The notes under the pieces were generated by a model that saw nothing but the letters and a program-made list of their open reading frames with translations, ran no database searches and was not told where the DNA came from. DNA of 52,539 bases, from assembly GCA_017404665.1 (NCBI GenBank), contig JAFRBX010000076.1, forward strand, positions 1 through 52,539, given 5' to 3'. This stretch comes from Ruminococcus sp. GTDB taxonomy: Bacteria; Bacillota; Clostridia; Oscillospirales; Acutalibacteraceae. The translations under genes and the position numbers were made by a program. Below, piece after piece: positions 16,202 to 23,412 of this stretch; the stretch's first letter is position 1; each line of letters starts with the position of its first letter.

Positions 16202-17602
16202 ATGGCAAAGAAGATTTTAGTCACCGAGACAGCTCTGCGCGACGCGCACCAGAGTCTGATCGCGACCCGTATGACGACCGAGGAGATGCTTCCGATCCTT
16301 GACGAGATGGACAAAATAGGCTTCTATTCGCTTGAGTGCTGGGGCGGCGCGACCTTCGACAGCTGTCTGCGCTTTTTGAATGAAGACCCGTGGGAACGGC
16401 TGAGAACCATCCGCGACCACTGCAAGAATACCAAGCTCCAGATGCTTTTCCGCGGTCAGAATATGCTTGGCTACCGCCACTATGCCGATGACGTTCTCGA
16501 ATACTTTGTACAGCGCTCGGTCGCGAACGGCATCGATATTATCCGTATCTTTGATGCGCTGAACGATATCAAGAACCTGCAGACCGCCATCAAAGCCGCC
16601 AAAAAGGAAGGCGCTCACGCGCAGGTAGCCATCAGCTACACCACCGGACCTGTTTTCACCGACGAATACTATGTCGAGTACGCGAAGCGCATTGCTGACG
16701 CGGGAGCCGATTCCATCTGCATTAAGGATATGGCTGCGCTGCTGACGCCCTATCGCACCGAAAAACTGGTCAAAGCGATCAAATCGCAGGTCGATCTGCC
16801 GCTGCAATTACACACCCACTATACCTCGGGACTTGCCTCTATGTGCTTGATGAAGGGCGTAGAAGTCGGTGTCGATATGATCGATACCGCGATTTCTCCG
16901 CTAGCCTTAGGTACCTCTCACGCGCCGACCGAGAGCATGATCGCCGCCTTTATGGGTACCGAATATGATACCGGCATCAAACTCGAAAGCCTGACGCCTA
17001 TCCGTGAATACTTTATGACTCTCAGAGAAAAGTATCTCAAGAGCGGACTGCTCGATCCAAAGATGCTCGCCACCGACGCCAAAGCCCTGATCTATCAGGT
17101 GCCCGGCGGCATGCTGTCGAATCTGCTTTCACAGCTTAAGCAGGCAGGCAAGGAGGATCAGCTCACACAGGTGCTCGAGGAGGTTCCCCGCGTGCGCGAG
17201 GACAGCGGCTACCCGCCGCTCGTCACCCCGACCTCCCAGATCGTCGGTACGCAGGCGGTGTTCAACGTCATCATGGGCGAGCGCTATAAGATGTGCACCA
17301 ACGAGTTCAAGGATCTGGTTGCCGGCAGATACGGTACTACGCCCATGCCCATCGATCCCGAATTCCGTCAACGCATCATCGGCGATATGACGCCGATCGA
17401 CTGCCGTCCCGCCGATCTCTTAGAGCCGGAGCTCGAAAAACTCCGCGCTGAGATTCCGCAGTATATTGAGCAGGAGGAGGACGTCCTCAGTTACGCCCAG
17501 TTCCCGAAGGTAGCTGTCGACTTTTTCGAGAAGCGCCGCGATAAAAAGCTCGGCATCAATTCCGCGCTGATCGACAGAAAGAATAAGATCCATCCGGTAT
17601 AA
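16202..17602 (+). CDS. Pyruvate/oxaloacetate carboxyltransferase (5S / OadA-type, no biotin domain)
   Basis: 466 residues. The HMGL-like TIM barrel begins VTETALRDAHQSLIATRM, with the metal/substrate motif LRDAHQS. It has WGGATFDSCLRFLNEDPW, LFRGQNMLGYRHYADD (the carboxylated-lysine region follows with CIKDMAALLTP) and HTHYTSGLAS for metal binding. A conserved carboxylase domain follows and the protein ends without a biotinyl domain, which is encoded separately by the preceding gene. It moves CO2 between carboxybiotin and pyruvate or oxaloacetate. No membrane beta subunit (OadB) is nearby, which favours a soluble transcarboxylase over a sodium pump. Confidence 0.93.
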   Translation: MAKKILVTETALRDAHQSLIATRMTTEEMLPILDEMDKIGFYSLECWGGATFDSCLRFLNEDPWERLRTIRDHCKNTKLQMLFRGQNMLGYRHYADDVLEYFVQRSVANGIDIIRIFDALNDIKNLQTAIKAAKKEGAHAQVAISYTTGPVFTDEYYVEYAKRIADAGADSICIKDMAALLTPYRTEKLVKAIKSQVDLPLQLHTHYTSGLASMCLMKGVEVGVDMIDTAISPLALGTSHAPTESMIAAFMGTEYDTGIKLESLTPIREYFMTLREKYLKSGLLDPKMLATDAKALIYQVPGGMLSNLLSQLKQAGKEDQLTQVLEEVPRVREDSGYPPLVTPTSQIVGTQAVFNVIMGERYKMCTNEFKDLVAGRYGTTPMPIDPEFRQRIIGDMTPIDCRPADLLEPELEKLRAEIPQYIEQEEDVLSYAQFPKVAVDFFEKRRDKKLGINSALIDRKNKIHPV

Positions 17603-17615
17603 TATAACGAGTATC

Positions 17616-17688
17616 AAAAAAGCACCCGAAAGGCTAATTCCAATAAGGATGATTTGAAATCACAAGAGAAATAGCCGATTGGGAGTCT
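17616..17688 (-). mobile_element. Likely scar of a related mobile element
   Basis: On the minus strand, 17651-17616 aligns without gaps to 35461-35496 (about 28 of 36 bases), the region just after the serine recombinase. The nearby 14-mer at 17688-17675 (AGACTCCCAATCGG) equals 33706-33719, just before that recombinase. Both recombinase flanks are thus present with nothing between them but about 23 bases. Confidence 0.45.
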
Positions 17689-17696
17689 AAATCAAG

Positions 17697-17735
17697 ACAC
17701 CGTACAGAACAAAATGAGTCTGTACGGTGTTTTTC
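17697..17735 (+). terminator. Terminator after the carboxyltransferase operon
   Basis: ACACCGTACAG (17697-17707) pairs with CTGTACGGTGT (17720-17730), followed by TTTT. From here to the next promoter (17736-17855) I see only AT-rich sequence. Confidence 0.85.
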
Positions 17736-17855
17736 TATGTTAATGTACTGATAGTACTATTTAATCTTAAAATATTCTACGCAGACTACTCATGACGAAT
17801 ACATCAGGCACTATTACTTTTCTTAATATGATAGCCCTGTTTTTATTTTTACATC

Positions 17856-17884
17856 TTGACAAGCTAAAAGTTATTAGCTATAAT
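17856..17884 (+). promoter_or_regulatory. Promoter of the TetR-led accessory block
   Basis: Consensus TTGACA (17856-17861), 17-nt spacer and TATAAT (17879-17884). It is overlapped by two palindromic operators. Confidence 0.9.
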
Positions 17885-17904
17885 TAAGCTAACAACTTTT
17901 AGCT
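17862..17904. promoter_or_regulatory. Tandem TetR-type operators
   Basis: Two 18-bp sites of form AGCTAA-N6-TTAGCT (17862-17879 and 17887-17904) have centres 25 bp apart and are themselves near-mirror images. The first fills the -35/-10 spacer and the second lies over the transcription start, so binding would block the promoter. The adjacent TetR protein is the obvious ligand. Confidence 0.75.
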
Positions 17905-17922
17905 TTGCTTTCGGAGGAAATT

Positions 17923-18510
17923 ATGACTACAAAAGAAAGAATACTGGAAGAAGCGCTGACACTGTTTGCTGAAAACGGATATGACGGTACGGGCGTAGAA
18001 CAGATTGCCGAAAAGGTCGGGATCAAAGCACCCTCGCTCTATAAGCATTTCAAGGGCAAAGAGGATATCATGAACGCACTGATTGATTCGGCGGAAGAAC
18101 ATTACGAGGAATCCTTCGGATCGGAACGGCACATCGGAGAGATCCCCGAAAGCAGGGAAGATTTCGTCCGCGCGACAATGGGCAGGATCGCGTTTACCAT
18201 GCACGACCCGATGATCAGGAAAATACGCAAGTTTCTTGTACAGGAGCAATTTCGCAATGAAAGACTTGCCGAGATTACCACCCGCCATCAGCTTGTCGGT
18301 ATACAGAAGATGTATGAGAAAATTATTGAAGAGATGATGAAAAGCGGTCTGTTTATCCATGACGACCCTGCACTTCTCTCGATAGAGTTGGTATCGCCTG
18401 TTGTCATTTGGGTATCCAAAGCGGACAGACAGTCTCAATATGAGAAAGAAATCATGGAAAGCATCGAGAAGCACATCCGGCATTTCTGTGATGTGTATAT
18501 GAAGGAATAA
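17923..18510 (+). CDS. TetR/AcrR family transcriptional regulator
   Basis: 195 residues. ATG 17923 follows CGGAGGAAA; an in-frame TTG at 17905 lies over the ribosome site. The N-terminal helix-turn-helix is typical (KERILEEALTLFAENGYDGTGVEQIAEKVGIKAPSLYKHFKGKEDI). The rest is a helical ligand-binding domain with no closer assignment. It is followed after 3 bases by an Xre regulator and a long co-directional gene series with no further good promoter until 27.6 kb. It probably represses its own operon through the two operators upstream; the inducer is unknown. Confidence 0.93.
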   Translation: MTTKERILEEALTLFAENGYDGTGVEQIAEKVGIKAPSLYKHFKGKEDIMNALIDSAEEHYEESFGSERHIGEIPESREDFVRATMGRIAFTMHDPMIRKIRKFLVQEQFRNERLAEITTRHQLVGIQKMYEKIIEEMMKSGLFIHDDPALLSIELVSPVVIWVSKADRQSQYEKEIMESIEKHIRHFCDVYMKE

Positions 18511-18513
18511 CAA

Positions 18514-19116
18514 ATGGAATTTAGCGAGAAGTTACAGAAACTAAGAAAAAAGCAAAATCTGACGCAGGAGGAATTAGCGGAGAAATTGTATGTCTCACGC
18601 ACGGCAATTTCCAAATGGGAATCGGGACGGGGATATCCGAGCATTGATTCGCTGAAAGTGATTGCGAAATACTTTCATATCACGATTGACGAGTTAATCG
18701 GCGGCGAGGAAATTGTCACGCTTGCCGAACAGGATATTAAGGAAAACAACAAAAAACACACGGCGCTTATCTGCAGCGTGCTGGATTGTTTTGCTGCGCT
18801 GCTGCTATTTATGCCACTGTTCGGAAACGGCGATTCAAGCGGCGCGTCGGTAACGATGTTCTCCTTAACAGAAGTCAGTGAATGGCTGAAAATCGTGTTT
18901 ATCGCAATAATCGGTCTGACGGTGCTCAACGGCTTTTGCGGTGTCATTATCAGTAATTTTGACAAGCCTGTTTGGAACAAGCACCGTTTGATATCGGGCA
19001 TTGTCTTGTCGATTACCGGGACGATTCTATTCATCGTGACAAGACAGCCGTATGCCGGCGTTTTTTTCCTTTTTGTGCTTGTTATAAAGGGATTTTTGCT
19101 GCTGAAAAGCAAATGA
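18514..19116 (+). CDS. Xre-family HTH protein with membrane domain
   Basis: 200 residues, starting 3 bases after tetR. Residues 1-65 form an Xre/HTH_3 domain (LRKKQNLTQEELAEKLYVSRTAISKWESGRGYPS). About 85-198 contain four hydrophobic helices. Membrane-tethered Xre regulators of this type usually sense envelope state and act on adjacent transport or lipid genes; here a PAP2 phosphatase and a CDP-alcohol phosphotransferase follow in the same run. Function is inferred from architecture. Confidence 0.88.
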   Translation: MEFSEKLQKLRKKQNLTQEELAEKLYVSRTAISKWESGRGYPSIDSLKVIAKYFHITIDELIGGEEIVTLAEQDIKENNKKHTALICSVLDCFAALLLFMPLFGNGDSSGASVTMFSLTEVSEWLKIVFIAIIGLTVLNGFCGVIISNFDKPVWNKHRLISGIVLSITGTILFIVTRQPYAGVFFLFVLVIKGFLLLKSK

Positions 19117-19210
19117 CACGAAACGTGTCAACCTTGTGAAAGCGCGTTTCTTGCGGTATTATCCAACTTGTTTCAGAATAAAGTCACTTCATTTTGAAAG
19201 GATGATATTC

Positions 19211-19858
19211 ATGAAACACAGAAGATTAATCACAGCAGGTGTCGGATTTTTGCTGACGGTCATATTGATTGCGCTCGTCCGTTTGGTTGACGTCGCACCG
19301 ATTGGAGCGCAGGGTACAAGCATAGGGCTTTCGCACCTGAATCAATTTATATTTGACCTATTCGGAGTGAATATGCTCTGGTATCACATAACCGACTGGC
19401 TCGGAATTGCGGCAATACTGACAGCGTTTGTGTTTGCTGTATCTGGATTTGTACAGTTGGTAAAAAGAAGAAGTCTGTTGAAGGTTGACCGTGAAATACT
19501 TTCTCTAGGAGGATTGTATATCATCGTCATCGGGCTGTATCTGTTATTTGAAAACGTGATAATCAACTACAGACCGATTATTATGCCCGACAGCACGCAC
19601 CCCGAGGCTTCCTTCCCGTCATCTCATACAATGCTCGTTTGCGTGATTATGGGAAGCGCCGCGATGCTGATAAACAGATATATAAAGAATGAAACGCTTT
19701 GCAGGGTGCTTAGGGTGATATGCTTCGTCATCATCGGCATTACGGTTATCGGCAGATTGATAGCGGGAGTTCACTGGTTTACGGATATACTCGGAGGAAT
19801 AATGATAAGCGTCACATTGTTGTCGTTGTATAAGGAGGTCATCAGTCATGAGAAATAA
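19211..19858 (+). CDS. PAP2-family membrane phosphatase
   Basis: 215 residues. ATG 19211 is preceded by GAAAGGATGAT; the earlier ATG at 19136 lacks a site. The protein has about five membrane helices and the phosphatase motifs NYRP, SFPSSHTM (second motif) and IGRLIAGVHWFTDILGG (third motif with His and Asp). The first motif is weak. Such enzymes dephosphorylate lipid phosphates such as phosphatidate or undecaprenyl pyrophosphate at the outer membrane face. Its stop overlaps the next start by 11 bases. Confidence 0.88.
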   Translation: MKHRRLITAGVGFLLTVILIALVRLVDVAPIGAQGTSIGLSHLNQFIFDLFGVNMLWYHITDWLGIAAILTAFVFAVSGFVQLVKRRSLLKVDREILSLGGLYIIVIGLYLLFENVIINYRPIIMPDSTHPEASFPSSHTMLVCVIMGSAAMLINRYIKNETLCRVLRVICFVIIGITVIGRLIAGVHWFTDILGGIMISVTLLSLYKEVISHEK

Positions 19859-20471
19859 CTATACTATTCGTTTGGAAGAAGAGAAGGATTACAGAGCGGT
19901 AGAGGAGCTTGTCCGCGAATCGTTCTGGAATGTCTACCGTCCGGGCTGCAGCGAGCATTATGTCATTCACGTGCTGCGCAGCGACCCTGCGTTTGTGAAA
20001 GAGTTGGACTTCGTGATGGAGCAGGACAGCAGAATCATCGGTCAGAATATATTTATGAAAACAGTCATCGAAGCCGACGACGGCAGAACAATCCCCGTGC
20101 TGACGATGGGTCCAATCTGTATTGCGAACGATTTGAAGCGCAAAGGTTATGGTAAGGCTTTGCTTGATTATTCCTTGGAAATAGCCGCCGCACTCGGCTT
20201 CGGCGCGGTTCTGTTTGAAGGGAATATCGACTTCTACGGCAAAAGCGACTTTGACTACGCAAGTAAGTTTGATATCCGTTATCATGACCTTCCGGAGGGA
20301 GCGGATTCGTCATTCTTCATCTGCAAGGAGCTGATACCCGGTTATCTCGACGGCGTCAGCGGCGTGTATCAGACGCCGCAGGGCTACTATGTCGACGACG
20401 CCGACGTCGAAGAATTTGACAAACAGTTTCCGAATAAAGAAAAGCTCAATCTTCCGGGACAGATATTTTGA
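19848..20471 (+). CDS. GNAT-family N-acetyltransferase
   Basis: 207 residues. The GNAT core is visible: an N-terminal strand-helix (YTIRLEEEKDYRAVEELVRESFW), then VLTMGPICIANDLKRKGYGKALLDYSLEIAAALG, where RKGYGKA is the acetyl-CoA pyrophosphate loop, then FGAVLFEGNIDFYGKSDF. The C-terminal 60 residues are longer than in minimal members. It overlaps the PAP2 gene and has GGAGG upstream. It transfers acetyl groups from acetyl-CoA to an unknown amine. Confidence 0.92.
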   Translation: MRNNYTIRLEEEKDYRAVEELVRESFWNVYRPGCSEHYVIHVLRSDPAFVKELDFVMEQDSRIIGQNIFMKTVIEADDGRTIPVLTMGPICIANDLKRKGYGKALLDYSLEIAAALGFGAVLFEGNIDFYGKSDFDYASKFDIRYHDLPEGADSSFFICKELIPGYLDGVSGVYQTPQGYYVDDADVEEFDKQFPNKEKLNLPGQIF

Positions 20472-20491
20472 CATTGATAGGAGGAAAAAAT

Positions 20492-20995
20492 ATGAAACAC
20501 ACTTACGAAAAGAAAGACGAAATGACTTTTATCGGTTATCACACAGAGATAAAACCCAATGAAGGGTATACCAAATGCCCGGAATTCTGGGACAAGGAAT
20601 TCAGTGAGAAATACGCACGGCTGTGGCAGACAATGAAGCCCGAGACGCCGATTGAGGAAGCGATTCTCGCCAACGGAATCGGCATGTTCGCCATCTGCGC
20701 GGAGTCGGAGAACGGCTTTGCATACTGGATTGCGGGGCTTTATCAGGGAGGAGATGTGCCCGAAGGCTTGGAGCTGTATACGTTTCCGGAAAGCAGCTGG
20801 GCTGTTTTTACGACGAAAGGCGCCTGCCCCGAATCCTTGCAGACCCTGAACACCTACGTCTGGCAGGAGTGGTTCCCGAACGAAGGTCAAAAGGTTCAGG
20901 CAAACGGAATGGCAACGCTTGAGGTGTACTCTCCCGGCAACCCGCAGTCGCCGGATTATGAGTGCGGTATCTGGGTGCCGGTAAAGAACGATTGA
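20492..20995 (+). CDS. GyrI-like / AraC effector-binding domain protein
   Basis: 167 residues with a strong AGGAGG site. The opening MTFIGYHTEIKPNEGY and the pair FAYWIAGLYQGG and LELYTFPESSWAVFTTKG match the stand-alone effector-binding (GyrI-like, SHS2) fold, ending in a strand CGIWVPV. There is no DNA-binding domain. Such proteins bind small cationic or aromatic compounds and can act as sinks for toxic molecules, which would fit a detoxification role for the block. Confidence 0.85.
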   Translation: MKHTYEKKDEMTFIGYHTEIKPNEGYTKCPEFWDKEFSEKYARLWQTMKPETPIEEAILANGIGMFAICAESENGFAYWIAGLYQGGDVPEGLELYTFPESSWAVFTTKGACPESLQTLNTYVWQEWFPNEGQKVQANGMATLEVYSPGNPQSPDYECGIWVPVKND

Positions 20996-21009
20996 GTGTG
21001 GCGCAGAAG

Positions 21010-21375
21010 ATGAAACTGAAAAACACATTGATTGTTGTAAAGAATATCGAGAAAGCAAAGCAGTTTTATTATGATTTATTCGGTCTTGAAATGCTCCGGG
21101 ACAATGACGGCAATATGATACTGACAGACGGTCTTGTTCTGCAGGAAGAAAGATATTGGAAAGAATTCTTGAAAAGAGAAATTATTCCTCAAAGCAATTC
21201 CTGCGAGCTGTACTTTGAAGAAGCCGATATAGAAGGGTTTGTCGTAAAGTTGGAAACCTTGTATCCCGACATTCAGTATGTCAATCGGCTGATGACGCAC
21301 AGCTGGGGACAGACTGTAATCCGTTTCTACGATTTAGACGGAAATCTGATTGAGGTTGGAACACCTGTCTTATAA
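21010..21375 (+). CDS. Glyoxalase/bleomycin-resistance fold protein (copy 1)
   Basis: 121 residues. ATG 21010 is chosen by alignment with the second copy at 27182, since no clear ribosome site is present; GTG 20998 is an alternative. The VOC fold is evident (LIVVKNIEKAKQFYYDLFGLEML, then LTDGLVLQ, and the C-terminal WGQTVIRFYDLDGNLIEVG). Members bind drugs or isomerise glutathione adducts. About 14 of 120 residues differ from the second copy, so the pair arose by recent duplication. Confidence 0.9.
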   Translation: MKLKNTLIVVKNIEKAKQFYYDLFGLEMLRDNDGNMILTDGLVLQEERYWKEFLKREIIPQSNSCELYFEEADIEGFVVKLETLYPDIQYVNRLMTHSWGQTVIRFYDLDGNLIEVGTPVL

Positions 21376-21875
21376 TGAAGAATATCGCTAATATTATTAC
21401 CGGTTCCCGAATCGTTTTCAGTATCGCTTTACTGTTCTTCCCACCGTTCTCACCGACATTCTATGTGTTGTATGCGGCGGCAGGATTGACCGATATGATA
21501 GACGGAACGGTTGCGCGAAAAACAAATACTGTCAGCGCGTTCGGCGCAAAGATTGACACCATAGCGGATTTTATATTGGTCGCGGTGTGTTTGATTAAGC
21601 TGCTGCCGATTCTTGATATTCCTGTGTGGCTATGGATCTGGATCGCGGTCATCGCGCTGATCAAGGTCATCAATATCATTTCAGGTGCAATAATGTTTAA
21701 AAGGATGATTGCCTTACATACCGTGATGAATAAGATAACCGGCGCGTTATGTTTTCTTTTGCCTTTCACGCTGTCGTTTATCAATCTGAAATACGGCGCA
21801 ATCGTCGTATGCACCGCGGCAACCTTCGCAGCGATACAGGAGGGGCATTATATCAGAACAAGGAGAATAAAATGA
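21375..21875 (+). CDS. CDP-alcohol phosphatidyltransferase family membrane protein
   Basis: 166 residues starting on the stop of the previous gene. The family signature DG(x2)AR(x8)G(x3)D(x3)D is intact in DGTVARKTNTVSAFGAKID followed by TIAD. Four to five membrane helices follow. These enzymes displace CMP from CDP-linked lipids with an alcohol acceptor, making phospholipids; this short member cannot be assigned a substrate. Its end overlaps the hydrolase start by 4 bases. Confidence 0.92.
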   Translation: MKNIANIITGSRIVFSIALLFFPPFSPTFYVLYAAAGLTDMIDGTVARKTNTVSAFGAKIDTIADFILVAVCLIKLLPILDIPVWLWIWIAVIALIKVINIISGAIMFKRMIALHTVMNKITGALCFLLPFTLSFINLKYGAIVVCTAATFAAIQEGHYIRTRRIK

Positions 21876-22501
21876 AAAACGCTGTTATTTACATACACGG
21901 CAAGGGCGGCAACGCGTCTGAGAGCGAGCATTATAAGCCGCTGTTCCCCGACCATGATGTGATCTGTTTGGACTTTAAGACCTTTACTCCGTGGGAAACA
22001 TGCGAAGAAATACGCGTCTCCGTTGAAAACCTGAAAGCGGAATACGATAGTATCATCCTGATTGCGAACAGTATCGGTGCGTTTTTTAGTATGAATGCAA
22101 GGATTGACAGCTTGATTGAAAAGGCATATTTCATCTCGCCGATCGTCGATATGGAAAAGCTGATTACCGATATGATATCTTGGGCAAATGTCACGGAAGA
22201 TGAATTGAAATCCCGAGGGATGATTTCCACTTCTTTCGGCGAGGACTTATCATGGGAGTATCTTTGCTATGTCAGGGATCACCAGATACAGTGGGATTGT
22301 CCGACCGCGATCCTATATGGAAGTCACGATAATCTGACCTCCTATGATACGATAAAAGCATTTGCCGAAAAGCATCAAGCTGACCTGACCATTATGGAAA
22401 ACGGAGAGCATTGGTTCCACACAAAGGAGCAAATGAAGTTTTTGGATGATTGGATCAACTCAAACGTAAGGAGAAAAGACTATGATACAGATAATACTTG
22501 A
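21872..22501 (+). CDS. Alpha/beta hydrolase
   Basis: 209 residues. ATG 21872 follows AAGGAGAAT. The fold begins AVIYIHGKGGNASE with the oxyanion HG. The nucleophile elbow is IANSIGAF (Ser in N-S-I-G, relaxed GxSxG), a late strand ends in LYGSHDNLT with the acidic residue, and the catalytic His is in GEHWFH. Likely a small esterase or acylhydrolase in the cytosol; the substrate is unknown. Its stop lies within the next gene (20-base overlap). Confidence 0.88.
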   Translation: MKNAVIYIHGKGGNASESEHYKPLFPDHDVICLDFKTFTPWETCEEIRVSVENLKAEYDSIILIANSIGAFFSMNARIDSLIEKAYFISPIVDMEKLITDMISWANVTEDELKSRGMISTSFGEDLSWEYLCYVRDHQIQWDCPTAILYGSHDNLTSYDTIKAFAEKHQADLTIMENGEHWFHTKEQMKFLDDWINSNVRRKDYDTDNT

Positions 22502-23405
22502 GGACTTATCAAAGAAATACAGAGTTGTCAGTGCGAGCGAGATCGACTTTGAGAAGATCTATTCACTGTACAGTTCTAATAAAAGCTACTTTGATTACTT
22601 CGAAATGACACCATCGAAAGAGCACCTGCTCAGGGATATGACCATGCTTCCCGATGGATGCTCAAAGGATCAAAAGCACTTTCTTGCTTTTTTTGACGGA
22701 GACAGGCTGACGGCGATCATGGATATCATCAGCGGTTATCCGAACAAGCAAACCTGTTATATCGGCTTGTTTATGGTTAGCGCAGAGCTTCACGGGCGCG
22801 GCATAGGGACCGGTATCATCTCCGAACTTTGTGGTTCGTTAGGAAGGTTCGGTTATGAGGCGGTCCGGCTTGCGTACGGCAAGCACTATACGGCGGCTAA
22901 GAGCTTTTGGAATAAAAACGGATTCATCCCTGTTCGTGAAGCTGTACACGAAGAATATGGAGAGGTAGTCGTTGCGGAACGGAGGCTGAATATGACGGTA
23001 ACAACTAACGAATTATCTGCGGAATTATTCTTACAGCTCTACACCTCGGTCGGCTGGGAGCCGCCCGGGATTGAGCAGATACGAACCGCGCTCAAAAATA
23101 CGATATCAACCTTTACCGCCTATGATAATGATAAAGCGATCGGCATGGTGCGGCTGATTGGTGACGGCGGTATGTCGTTCTACATCAAGGACTTTGCCGT
23201 CGTGCCCGAGTATCAGTCAAAGGGCGTCGGCACGGTTCTGCTGAACGCTTTGGAAGGGTATATCAGGAAGCATATCTCGCCTGATTGGGCGGTCAGTCTG
23301 GAGCTGATCAGCTCAAAGGAAGCGGTTGGGTTCTATCGAAAACACGGCTTTGAGGAACGCCCCTGTGACTGGGACGGTCCCGGTATGTTCAAGATGATAC
23401 GGTGA
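22482..23405 (+). CDS. Tandem GNAT acetyltransferase (two domains)
   Basis: 307 residues. Domain 1 (about 10-170) has YIGLFMVSAELHGRGIGTGIISELC. Domain 2 (about 172-307) has FYIKDFAVVPEYQSKGVGTVLLNALE. Both acetyl-CoA loops (HGRGIG, QSKGVG) are intact, so both halves may be catalytic. The junction contains an ERRLNMTVTTNELS linker with an internal Met, suggesting two ancestral genes fused in frame. It starts inside the upstream hydrolase gene with AAGGAG ahead of it. Confidence 0.9.
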   Translation: MIQIILEDLSKKYRVVSASEIDFEKIYSLYSSNKSYFDYFEMTPSKEHLLRDMTMLPDGCSKDQKHFLAFFDGDRLTAIMDIISGYPNKQTCYIGLFMVSAELHGRGIGTGIISELCGSLGRFGYEAVRLAYGKHYTAAKSFWNKNGFIPVREAVHEEYGEVVVAERRLNMTVTTNELSAELFLQLYTSVGWEPPGIEQIRTALKNTISTFTAYDNDKAIGMVRLIGDGGMSFYIKDFAVVPEYQSKGVGTVLLNALEGYIRKHISPDWAVSLELISSKEAVGFYRKHGFEERPCDWDGPGMFKMIR

Positions 23406-23412
23406 GGATACT

